NCBI GenBank assembly: GCA_030544225.1
Contig: CM060507.1
Location: forward strand, 558,001 to 622,000
Origin: Skeletonema marinoi
Taxonomy: Eukaryota > Bacillariophyta > Thalassiosirophyceae > Thalassiosirales > Thalassiosiraceae
Reading direction: 5' to 3'
Length of the DNA: 64,000 nucleotides
Shown: positions 1-11,052 of the stretch, piece after piece
How positions within the stretch are numbered: position 1 is the first letter of the stretch
How the letters are laid out: each line of letters opens with the position of its first letter
Made by a program: the position numbers and the translations under genes
The notes under the pieces: model-generated
Seen by the model: the letters and a program-made list of their open reading frames with translations, nothing else
What the model was told of the DNA's origin: nothing
Database searches by the model: none

Positions 1-3000
1 TTGGCAAAAGATGATATTTGGCCTTGAAACCACAACCAATCGATAGAGCTCACTCTCAGCTTTCTAAAACGCCACTCATTGCCTTCCTACGACCACTACA
101 AGCCAAGATAGGAAGGATTGGGTTAATTTGGAGGGAATGGGTAATGCGTGGGATTGAATGATAGTCAAGCGACAGGGAGACGAGCTATTCCGAAGGGTCT
201 ATCGTATTCTATATTGACTCAACTTTCCAATGAGACACTATTCACCTTCCAATGACAACTACAAGCCAAGATATTAGGGGAGACGTGAATTTGGATCGTC
301 TGAGGTTATACAACGGGTAGTAGATACAAAGAATAAATTGCACTACTCTGTAAAAGGATGGATTGTTGAGGGTGACATGAGAGCTTTCGTTTGGTAGCTG
401 ATTCTTTGTTTTCCAATGAGTATTGATGAATTGTGTTTGTGTGAGGTCGGAATGGATACGGATGGAGGGATATACATATAATTTGGATGGGATTACAATA
501 TCTATCCATAATAATGCAAGTCACTTCCACCTCTATCTCTACTCGACTGGGTGTGTACATCTTATCGCATTCAGTTGATTGTCATGTTGTAATAAGTCTT
601 GCCATCAAGGATCCTCTGATTCCGTCGGCAGCAGGAGCGGTGGTATTTCTTGATCTGGATGATGATGATGATGATGACGACTTGGTTGCAGGTTGAGTCA
701 CCAAACAAGTCAATAACTCTTCCAATGTCAAATCTTCCGTATACCCCACCACATTCTTCTTCTTCCCATCACTACTCCCCTCCCCACCATCATCACCATC
801 CGACGTCACAGCAGCGGTACATCCATCCCATAAAACTCGAAATAATGGTTCACCACATTCCATCCTCTCAACTGCAAATTCCCCCTCCTCCTCCTCTTCT
901 TCTTCTCCCGCCCCAACAACATCATCCCCCTCTTCCAATGGAGGAGAATATCCAATCACAGTCCCCATACTCAGAGGCAATTGCAATACATACCCCGATT
1001 CATTCTCACCAGAACCACTACTAGCAGCAGTAGTAGTAGTGCCAACATAGGAAATCAACGCTTTGGAAGGAACATGAGTTTCATAATTCAAACTAAATTG
1101 AAATTTGGCATGACGTGAATCTTTCGTGATGATTGGTGTGGTGAATTTGGAATAGGAGGAGGGGTATTGAGTGGTAGAATTGGTGGTAGTGTCAGATGAT
1201 GATGTTGTATCAGATGGTTGTTGGGGAGGGAGGGGGATTTGAGTGTAGGTTAATTTGGTGGAGTGTGGGACTTGTTGAATCTGTTGAAATGATTCGAGGA
1301 GATGAGGAGAAGTGGTGGTGGTGTTGGGTGAGATTGTATTGCAGAGTAATGTGATAGTAATGGAGTGCACACATATGATGTGTATAACACATGGATAAAT
1401 ATCAATTCTCAAGATCATATACTATTATATTTGCAACGTACCTCATTGGACTCATCCTTTGCCACTGTGTCATCATCAGCTGCTGCTTTACCCTCTTCAA
1501 TAATTCCACCTGCTGCTGCCGTTGCTGTATTGTTCAATTATTGATTGGCGCACAGAAATATATAAGACAAACAAATGTTAGAGATGAGATTATTCAATGC
1601 GAGATTTGTTTCCTCGACACAAATAATTACAATATCATGAATCAACCGAGACCATCCACAGCACACTCTCAGTAATATTATTCATGACGATGCATTCAAT
1701 AGTATACATCGCTCAAGAAATGAATGGAATGATCACTACATGCAGAGCACAAAAATGTCTCAAACTATATCAATACTGACATATAATAATTAAAAACATA
1801 CCATCATTCACTGCACTACCGTCAAAATACGAATAAGTAGAGGGGACACTACGAACTAAAATACGTTGTACTCGTTGATGAAGATAATTTTGATGAGTGT
1901 CATTCTTTGTGGTTGCTGTTGCTGCGTAGATCCAGTGACGTCGTGAGGCAATTGTAGTGCCACTGCTGCTGCTGGTCCGCTTGTTGTTTTTGGATGATTT
2001 TCGCGGCATTCTTCTTGTAGTATATAGTCGGGGCGTCAAGACTTAATGGCAACGGTAGACCGACTGCTGGCTGTATCTAAAGCTGTGTTCAAGACGATTG
2101 GTTTGACGCCAAGATCAACGCTGTCCTTTTCCAAAAGTATGAGTCGCCGACTTGGAAGTTGGCTTTACTGGTACTGACAAGATCAGGCTTTGGCGCACTA
2201 TTTGAGACGGGCATCTCTGTCGCATCGAGCCTTTGCAAATCCCTTGGGCTAACTTTTGGCTCAAATCAACCATCAACTCATCAGATGCACCATGTTGCCG
2301 TTATCTTCTGATATCTTGTCTTCTAGCCGTCCAATGACGACGATGAGTGGCGTTTTGGAAAGCCCTCGAGCTGCTCTATCGATCAGGCGTATAATCAGCC
2401 TGATTGGACGACTTTTTGCCATTCATCTCGGTCAGAAAGGGGGTTAGAAAGCCGTCGGCAGCTTGCAAATCCAGCCGACAGCCGGATTTTCAAGTAGAGG
2501 TCCAAATTTGATAAAAATACAATATGACAACCATTGGAAAGCTCTCTTCAAGCTGAATCGATTAGTGGTATTATTGATGCAACAAAAATGACGGGTTGAC
2601 TGGACGAAGATCTCAAAAAGCGCCCGCCTTAATGCAGTGAGAACATGACAGTTGGTACACCTAAAATCTCAAAAAGCGCCCACCTTAATGCAGTATGATC
2701 AATGATAGGTTGGCACACACCAATTACCCCGACTAAGAACGCTTCGCTGAAGACAGTCAACGCCGATCAGGTAAAATCAATGACAATAGCTACTGGCGCA
2801 TCCAACGCTTCGCTGAAGACACTTAAGCGACGAGCAGGTGCAACATGATAATAGTCACATGTACCGTCCAAATGATTACTCCCAATATCCATCTTAGTAT
2901 CATTCATCATTGGCTCACCTCCCTCCGGTCGGCTCGCCTTCAACAGCAGCAGCAACATCATCCACCACCGTCAATGATAGTTGGTACAACGTAACACTCT

Positions 3001-3625
3001 TCCACCATCCACCACCGAGCCGTAAGGCGAAGTTGTTGTTGTTGGAGGAGGAAGGTGTTGGTGGATGGTGATGTTGGTGGAGAAGGATGAAGACTACAAC
3101 GTAACAATCCACCAACATCATCATCATTGCCAACATCATCATCATCCACCACAACAAGAGCGAGCGAGCCGTAAGGCGAAGTGACACTTTGGCAATGATG
3201 ATGATGATGATGTGATGTTGGTGGAGGAGGAAGGTGGTATTGGAGTTGGAGGAATGTTATGGCCGAGCGCAGCCGAGGCCAGTTGATGATATTATCCCAT
3301 TGTCGTTAAGTGTCTTCAGCGAAGCGTTTGGCTGCTCTCGTAACTATTGTCATGGATTTTACCTGCTTGGCGTGGTCGCTTTTTCGGATCTTATGACGTA
3401 ACAATCTTCATGATGGCGCTGATTGTCCTTAAGTGTGTTTGGCGAGGGCGACCGGAGGGAGGCCGAGCAGTGATTATAGTGGATTTCGACGGTGGTGGTG
3501 ATAATGTTGTTGTTGACGGGAGTGGTAATAACGTCAATTTTGGATACTCTTTCTGAAATTTCGAAAATTTGACGTTGACTTTGACCGAGCTGTTTGGTTT
3601 CTAGGGGTCGATTTAGTTGAGACGA
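1..3625. repeat. Tandem unit 1 of the 3.65-kb array
   Basis: This is the first visible unit, counted from the recurring landmark TTGGCAAAAGAT. It holds gene copy 1 on the minus strand (582-2009) and an imperfect palindrome that runs across its right end. The landmark sits at base 1, so the array probably continues left of the window. The spacer is diverged from units 2-5, with its own trinucleotide-rich tracts at 2950-3260. Confidence 0.9.
582..2009 (-). CDS. Array gene copy 1, unknown three-exon protein, 329 aa
   Basis: Function not recognised. Exons on the minus strand: 2009-1802, 1524-1442 and 1280-582, joined by GT-AG introns whose phases (1, then 0) agree. The start is the ATG of MPRKSS, shared by all copies; this copy alone has an in-frame ATG ten codons upstream (2039). 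The N-terminus is basic, the middle has a short conserved stretch (HAKFQFSLNYETHVPSKALI), and the rest is low complexity: Thr/Ser runs, a Glu run before EFAVERMECGEPLFRVLWDG, a Lys run and a Ser run before the C-terminal MARLITT. No signal peptide or membrane helix is evident. The run lengths vary between copies while the spaced residues are kept, which suggests a translated gene. Confidence 0.72.
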
Positions 3626-3737
3626 TTGGCAAAAGATGATATTTGGCCTTGAAACCACAACCAATCGATAGAGCTCACTCTCAGCTTTCCAAAACGCCAC
3701 TCATTGCCTTCCTACAACCACTACAAGCCAAGATAGG
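2310..3737. repeat. Imperfect palindrome across units 1 and 2
   Basis: The left arm around 2310-2385 (GATATCTTGTCTTCTAG, then GTGGCGTTTTGGAAAGC and CTATCGAT) is matched in reverse complement at 3661-3737. Inner arms include AACGCTTCGCTGAAGACA at 2729 and again near 2802, opposed by AAGTGTCTTCAGCGAAGC near 3307. The centre is rich in CCACCAACA/TGTTGGTGG triplet tracts. No gene was found inside. Confidence 0.7.
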
Positions 3738-6700
3738 AAGGATTGGGTGAATTCGGAGGGAATGGGTAATGCGTGGGATTGAATGATGGTCAAGCGACAG
3801 CGAGACGAGCTGATTCAAAGGGTCTATCGTATTCTCCATTGACTCAGCCTTCCAATGAGACACTATTCATCTTCCAATGACAACTACAAGCCAAGATATT
3901 ATCTAGGGGAGACGTGAATTTGGATCGTCTGAGGTTATACAACGGGTAGTAGATACAAAGAATAAATTGCACTTCTCTGTAAAAGGGTGCATTGTTGAGG
4001 GTGACATGAGAGCTTTCGTTTGGTAGTTGAGTTGATTCTTTGTATTCCAATGAGTATTGATGAATTGTGTTTGTGTGAGGTCGGAATGGATACGGATGGA
4101 GGGTAGATACATATAATTCGGATGGGATTACAATATCTATCCATAATAATGCAAGTCACTTCCACCTCTATCTCTACTCGACTGGGTGTGTACATCTTAT
4201 CGTATTCAGTTGATTGTCATGTTGTAATAAGTCTTGCCATCAAGAATCCTCTATCCTCTGATTCCGTCGGCAGGTGCAGCAGGAGCATCGGTGGTGGTAT
4301 TTCTTGATCTGAACGACGATGACGATGACGATGACTTGGTTGCAGGTTGAGTCACCAAACAAGTCAATAACTCTTCCAATGTCAAATCTTCCGTATACCC
4401 CACCACATTCTTCTTCTTCTTCTTCCCATCACTACTCCCCTCCCCACCATCACCACCATCCGACGTCACAGCAGCGGCACATCCATCCCATAAAACTCGA
4501 AATAATGGCTCACCACATTCCATCCTCTCAACTGCAAATTCCCCCTCCTCCTCTTCTTCTTCTCCCCCCCCAACAACATCATCCCCCTCTTCCAATGGAG
4601 GAGAATATCCAATCACAGTCCCCATACTCAAGGGCAATTGCAATACATATCCCGATTCATTCTCAGTACCACTACTAGCAGTAGTAGTAGTAGTGCCAAC
4701 ATAGGAAATCAACGCTTTGGAAGGAACATGAGTTTCATAATTCAAACTAAATTGAAATTTGGCATGACGTGAATCTTTCGTGATGATTGGTGTGGTGAAT
4801 TTGGAATAGGAGGAGGGGTATTGAGTGGTAGAATTGGTGGTGGCAGTGTCAGATGATGATGTTGTATCAGATGGTTGTTGGGGAGGGAGGGGGATTTGAG
4901 TGTAGGTTAATTTGGTGGAGTGTGGGACTTGTTGAATCTGTTGGAATGATTCGAGGAGATGAGGAGAAGTGGTGGTGGTGGTATTGAGTGAGATTGTATT
5001 GCAGAGTAATGTGATATAATGGAGTGCACACACATGATGTGTATAAAACATGGATAAATGTCAATTCTCAACATCATGTACTATTATAATATTTGCAACG
5101 TACCTCATTGGACTCATCCTTTGCCACTGTGTCATCATCAGCTGCTTTATTCTCTTCAATAATTCCACCTGTCGCTGCCGCTGCTGTATTGTTCAATTAT
5201 TGATTGGCGTACAGAAATATATAAGACAAACAAATGTTAGAGATGAGATTATTCAATGCGAGATTTGTTTTGACACAAATAATTACAATATCATGAATCA
5301 ACCGAGACCATCCACAGCACACTCTCAGTAATATTATTCATGACGATGCATTCAATAGTACACATCGCTCAAGAAATGAATGGAATGATAACTACATGCA
5401 GAGCACAAAAATGTCTCAAACTATATCAATACTGACATATAATTAAAAACATACCATCATTCACTGCACTACCGTCAAAATACGAATAAGTAGAGGGGAC
5501 ACTACGAACTAAAATACGTTGTACTCGTTGATGAAGATAATTTTGATGAGTGTCATTCTTAGTGGTGGTTGCTGCGTAGATCCAGTGACGTCGTGAGGCA
5601 ATTGTAGTGCCACTGCTGCTGCTGGTCCGCTTGTTGTTTTTGGATGATTTTCGCGGCATTCTTATAGTATATTATCGGGGCGTCAAGTTATACTTAATAG
5701 CAACGGTAGACCGACTGCTGGCTGTAAGTTGTGGTCAAGACGATTGGTTTGACGCCAAGTACATCCACGCTGTCCTTTTGGAAGTCTCCGACTTGGAAGT
5801 TGGCTTTACTTAGTAGTACAAGATCAGGCTTTGGCGCACTTTTTGAGACGGGCATCTCTGTCGCATCGAGCCTTTGCAAATCCCTTGGGCTAACTTTTGG
5901 CTCAAATCATCAACTCATCAGATGCACCATGTTGCCGTTATCTTCTGATATCTTGTCTTCTAGCCGGCCAATGACGGCGATAAGTGGCGTTTTGGAAAGC
6001 CCTTGAGCTGCTCTATCGATCTAGAGGGGTATGGAGGCCAAATATCGACTTTTGTCAGATCATCTCGGCCAGAAAGGGGGTTAAAAAGCCGTCGTCGGCT
6101 TGCAAATCAAGCCGACAGCCGGATTTTCAAGTAGAGGTCCAAATTTGACAAAAATACAATATGACAACCATTGGAAAGCTCTCTTCAATCTCTATCGATT
6201 AGTACCATTATTAATGCAACAAAAAGATTCGCAGCTTCGTTCTCCCTGCGGTCGAACTCGCAAAAATTGGCCCCTTAATGAAGCGACAACATGAAAGTTG
6301 GTACACCTAAGATCTCAAAAAGCGCCCACCTTAATGCAGTGCCGTCCATGATGGGTTGATTGCAGTGCATCCAACGCTTCGCTGAAGACACTTCTCGACA
6401 ATCAGCCCATCCATGAACTTCAGGTGCAGCGGCATCCAACATACAGTTAAACGTTAATGCAGCGGGCTCTATGTTAGGTTGGCACGTGTATCGTCCGTCC
6501 AATTGTCATTACCATTCATCATCATCTTCCACTGGCTCCCCTCCCTCCGGTCGGCTCGCTTCATCCTCATCAACAGCAACAACCACTCCACCAACCCAAA
6601 CCCCACCAACAGCAGCAACCTCTCCTCCTCCAACAACAGCAGTAGCACCTCCTCCAACCCAAACTCCTCACGCTGGTTGTTGTTGTTGCTGTTGGTGGAG

Positions 6701-7273
6701 GAGAGGTTGGAGGAGTGTGAGTTGAGTTTGGGTTGGAGAATACAACAATCAACAACAACCACCACGAGCAACAGCAACATGCCGAGCGCAGCCGAGGCAA
6801 GTGGATGATAATAGCACCTGCACAACGTCGCGTAACAACCAATCAACAACCACACGTGCCAACCCAACATGGACGGCGCTGCATTAACGTTTAAGTGTCT
6901 TCAGCGCAGCGTTCTTGGTCGGGTGGATACGACCGTGACAACCAATCATAGATCACACCCGATCGTCGTGAAGTGTGTTGATGGATCTGAGTGCAATCAA
7001 CCCGTCATTGATTGCTGATTAATGCGGGCGCTTTTGGAGATCTTCGACCGACCAACTAATCATGATGGCGCTCATCGTCGTTATGTGTGTTTCGCGAGGG
7101 CGACCGCAGGGAGGCCGAGCAGTGTTTATAGTCTATTTTGGTGGTAACTTTGGAGTTGTAGACGTCGATAGTGGCATTAATGGTAATTTTGGATACTCTT
7201 CTTCATTTCCCAAAATTTGAAGTCGACTTTGGCCGAGCTGCTTGGATTCTAAGGGTCGATTTAGTTGAGTTGA
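3626..7273. repeat. Tandem unit 2 of the 3.65-kb array
   Basis: A 3,648-bp unit. Its gene half (3626-5900) resembles unit 1, while its spacer half (about 5,950-7,270) is base-for-base like units 3-5. That mosaic suggests partial homogenisation or an unequal crossover inside the unit. Confidence 0.92.
4251..5659 (-). CDS. Array gene copy 2, unknown protein with shortened C-terminus, 323 aa
   Basis: Exons 5659-5455, 5183-5104 and 4937-4251. Exon 2 is 80 nt rather than 83, with one alanine codon lost and the frame kept. A 7-bp tandem duplication (ATCCTCT, 4246-4259) creates an early stop right after GIRG, so the conserved MARLITT tail of the other copies is missing. Otherwise the protein resembles copy 1, including the GTTTTTAS stretch and Glu and Lys runs. 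Function unknown; it may still be expressed. Confidence 0.7.
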
Positions 7274-7387
7274 TTGGCAAAAGATCGATATTATGCCTTG
7301 AAACCACAACCAATCGATAGAGCTCGATGAGAGCTTTCTAAAACGCCACTCATTGCCTTGATTGGACCACTACAAGCCAAGATATGG
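5946..7387. repeat. Nested imperfect palindrome, units 2/3 (reference copy)
   Basis: Co-linear inverted arms, mostly centred near 6,670: 5946-6000 with 7331-7387; 6242-6261 (CTCCCTGCGGTCGAACTCGC) with 7094-7113; 6311-6339 with 7015-7042; 6371-6393 with 6893-6913 (GCTTCGCTGAAGACACTT); 6450-6464 with 6877-6891 (AACGTTAATGCAGCG, perfect); 6477-6489 with 6852-6864 (GGTTGGCACGTGT, perfect). The central 250 bp has CCAACCCAAAC opposed by GTTTGGGTTGG. There is no convincing gene. It could be a fold-back or MITE-type DNA element fixed in the unit, or a structural spacer. Confidence 0.75.
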
Positions 7388-10300
7388 AGGAATAGGTGAA
7401 TTCGGAGGAAATGGGGAATGGGTAATGCGTGGGATTGAATGATGGCCAAGCGACAGGGAGACGAGCTATTCCGAAGGGTATATCGTATTCTCCATTGAAT
7501 CAGCTTTGGAATGAGCCACTATTCATCTTCCAATGACAACTACAAGCCAAGATATTATCTAGGGGAGACGTGAATTTGGATCGTCTGAGGTTATACAACG
7601 GGTAGTAGATACATTGGATTGCTTCTTTCCCCTCCTAGAAACCATTGCACTACTCTGTAAAAGGGTGCATTGTTGAGGGTGACATGAGAGCTTTCGATTG
7701 GTAGTTGAGTTGATTCTTGTATTCCGATGAGTATTGATGAATTGTGTTTGTGTGAGGTCGGAATGGATACGGATGGAGGGAATATAATATAATTCAGATG
7801 GGATTACAATATCTCCATAGTAATGCAAGTCACTTCCACCTCTATCTCTACTCGACTGGGTATATATCTTATCGTATTCAGTTGATTGTCATGTTGTAAT
7901 AAGTCTTGCCATCAAGAATCCTCTGATTCCGTCGGCAGGTGCAGCAGGAGCATCGGTGGTGGTATTTCTTGATCTGAACGACGATGATGATGACGATGAC
8001 TTGGTTGCAGGTTGAGTCACCAAACAAGTCAATAATTCTTCCAATGTCAAATCTTCCGTATATCCCACCACATTCTTCTTCTTCTTCTTCCCATCACTAC
8101 TCCCCTCCCCACCATCATCACCATCCGACGTCACAGCAGCGGTACATCCATCCCATAAAACTCGAAATAATGGCTCACCACATTCCATCCTCTCCACCGC
8201 AAATTCCCCCTCCTCCTCCTCTTCTTCTTCTCCCCCCACAACAACATCATCCCCCTCTTCCAATGGAGGAGAATATCCAATCACAGTCCCCATACTCAGA
8301 GGCAATTGCAATACATATCCCGATTCATTCTCACCAGAACCACTACTAGTACCAGTAGTAGTGCCAACATAGGAAATCAACGCTTTGGAAGGGACATGAG
8401 TTTCATAATTCAAACTAAATTGAAATTTGGCATGACGTGAATCTTTCGTGATGATTGGTGTGGTGAATTTGGAATAGGAGGAGGGGTATTGAGTGGTGGT
8501 AGTGGTGGCAGTGTCAGATGATGATGTTGTATCAGATGGTTGTTGGGGAGGGAGGGGGATTTGAGTGTAGGTTAATTTGGTGGAGTGTGGGACTTGTTGA
8601 ATCTGTTGAAATGATTCGAGGAGATGAGGAGAAGTGGTGGTGGTGTTGGGTGAGATTGTATTGCAGAGTGATAAAATGTAATGGAGTGCACTGATGTGTA
8701 TAACACATGGATAAATATCAATTCTCAAGATCATATACTATTATATTTGCAACGTACCTCATTGGACTCATCCTTTGCCACTGTGTCATCATCAGCTGCT
8801 GCTTTACCCTCTTCAATAATTCCACCTGCTGCTGCCGTTGCTGTATTGTTCAATTATTGATTGGCGTACAGAAATATATAAGACAAACAAATGTTAGAAA
8901 TGAGATTATTCAATGCGAGATTTGTTTCCTCGACACACAAATAATTACAATATCATGAATCAACCGAGACCATCCACAGCACACTCTCAGTAATATTATT
9001 CATGACGATGCATTCAATAGTATACATCGCTCAAGAAATGAATTGAATGATCACTACATGCAGAGCACAAAAATGTCTCAAACTATATCAATACTGACAT
9101 ATAATAATTAAAAACATACCATCATTCACTGCACCGTCAAAATACGAATAAGTAGAGGGGACACTACGAACTAAAATACGTTGTACTCGTTGATGAAGAT
9201 AATTTTGATGAGTGTCATTCTTAGTGGTGGTTGCTGCGTAGATCCAGTGACGTCGTGAGGCAATTGTAGTGCCACTGCTGCTGCTGGTCCGCTTGTTGTT
9301 TTTGGATGATTTTCGCGGCATTCTTCTTGTATAGTCGGGGCGTCAAGATTTAATGGCAAAGGTAGACCGACTGCTGGCTGTAAGTTGTGTTCAAGACGAT
9401 TGGTTTGACGCCAAGTAAGATCCACGCTGTCCTTTTGGAAGTCGCCGACTTGGAAGTTGGCTTTATGTACTTACAAGATCAGGCTTTGGCGCACTATTTG
9501 AGACGGGCATCTCTGTCGCATCGAGCCTTTGCAAATCCCTTGGGCTAACTTTTGGCTCAAATCAACCATCATCTCAAACTCATCAGATGCACCATGTTGC
9601 CGTTATCTTCTGATATCTTGTCTTCTAGCCGGCCAATGACGGCGATAAGTGGCGTTTTGGAAAGCCCTTGAGCTGCTCTATCGATCTAGAGGGGTATGGA
9701 GGCCAAATATCGACTTTTGTCAGATCATCTCGGCCAGAAAGGGGGTTAAAAAGCCGTCGTCGGCTTGCAAATCAAGCCGACAGCCGGATTTTCAAGTAGA
9801 GGTCCAAATTTGACAAAAATACAATATGACAACCATTGGAAAGCTCTCTTCAATCTCTATCGATTAGTACCATTATTAATGCAACAAAAAGATTCGCAGC
9901 TTCGTTCTCCCTGCGGTCGAACTCGCAAAAATTGGCCCCTTAATGAAGCGACAACATGAAAGTTGGTACACCTAAGATCTCAAAAAGCGCCCACCTTAAT
10001 GCAGTGCCGTCCATGATGGGTTGATTGCAGTGCATCCAACGCTTCGCTGAAGACACTTCTCGACAATCAGCCCATCCATGAACTTCAGGTGCAGCGGCAT
10101 CCAACATACAGTTAAACGTTAATGCAGCGGGCTCTATGTTAGGTTGGCACGTGTATCGTCCGTCCAATTGTCATTACCATTCATCATCATCTTCCACTGG
10201 CTCCCCTCCCTCCGGTCGGCTCGCTTCATCCTCATCAACAGCAACAACCACTCCACCAACCCAAACCCCACCAACAGCAGCAACCTCTCCTCCTCCAACA

Positions 10301-10938
10301 ACAGCAGTAGCACCTCCTCCAACCCAAACTCCTCACGCTGGTTGTTGTTGTTGCTGTTGGTGGAGGAGAGGTTGGAGGAGTGTGAGTTGAGTTTGGGTTG
10401 GAGAATACAACAATCAACAACAACCACCACGAGCAACAGCAACATGCCGAGCGCAGCCGAGGCAAGTGGATGATAATAGCACCTGCACAACGTCGCGTAA
10501 CAACCAATCAACAACCACACGTGCCAACCCAACATGGACGGCGCTGCATTAACGTTTAAGTGTCTTCAGCGCAGCGTTCTTGGTCGGGTGGATACGACCG
10601 TGACAACCAATCATAGATCACACCCGATCGTCGTGAAGTGTGTTGATGGATCTGAGTGCAATCAACCCGTCATTGATTGCTGATTAATGCGGGCGCTTTT
10701 GGAGATCTTCGACCGACCAACTAATCATGATGGCGCTCATCGTCGTTATGTGTGTTTCGCGAGGGCGACCGCAGGGAGGCCGAGCAGTGTTTATAGTCTA
10801 TTTTGGTGGTAACTTTGGAGTTGTAGACGTCGATAGTGGCATTAATGGTAATTTTGGATACTCTTCTTCATTTCCCAAAATTTGAAGTCGACTTTGGCCG
10901 AGCTGCTTGGATTCTAAGGGTCGATTTAGTTGAGTTGA
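7274..10938. repeat. Tandem unit 3 of the 3.65-kb array
   Basis: A 3,665-bp unit. Every open frame recurs in unit 4 at an offset of exactly 3,665 bp with the same translation, and the nucleotide text looks identical where I compared it. Confidence 0.95.
7889..9321 (-). CDS. Array gene copy 3, unknown three-exon protein, 332 aa
   Basis: Reference copy for the family. Exon 1 9321-9120 (residues 1-67 plus one base), exon 2 8840-8758 (residues 68-95), exon 3 8602-7889 (residues 96-332 plus stop); 999 nt in all. Donors are GTATG and GTACGT; acceptors are ACAG before an alanine-rich exon and CAACAG before IQQVPHS. Upstream of the ATG a TGA lies in frame eight codons away, which fixes the start. 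Features: basic residues 1-12, Thr-rich 110-135, conserved HAKFQFSLNYETHVPS near 153-168, Glu run near 210-216, Lys run 247-251, Ser run near 277-283. I recognise no domain. A nuclear or cytoplasmic regulatory protein would fit the composition but is only a guess. Confidence 0.75.
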
Positions 10939-11052
10939 TTGGCAAAAGATCGATATTATGCCTTGAAACCACAACCAATCGATAGAGCTCGATGAGAGCT
11001 TTCTAAAACGCCACTCATTGCCTTGATTGGACCACTACAAGCCAAGATATGG
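9611..11052. repeat. Nested imperfect palindrome, units 3/4
   Basis: Same sequence as the palindrome at 5946-7387, displaced by 3,665 bp, with no difference that I could see. It separates gene copies 3 and 4. Confidence 0.75.

Noticed and set aside
6469-6870. Overlapping frames of 84-133 codons in the spacer palindrome
   Set aside because: They are Cys/Leu/Trp or Ser/Pro triplet-run translations of CCACCAACA/TGTTGGTGG tracts on both strands, without any domain; they change completely in units 1 and 6.
7984-8349. Plus-strand His/Ser/Pro-rich open frame of 121 codons, repeated in each array unit
   Set aside because: It is antisense to exon 3. Its homopolymer runs are the complement of Glu, Asp and Ser runs, and the minus-strand gene explains the conservation and the splice phases.
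8603-8734. Upstream extension of array exon 3 in its open frame, with an ATG at 8,734
   Set aside because: Copies 1 and 2 differ there by indels, and an acceptor at ACACATCAG would give the wrong phase. The CAACAG acceptor at 8,603 fits all copies in phase 0.
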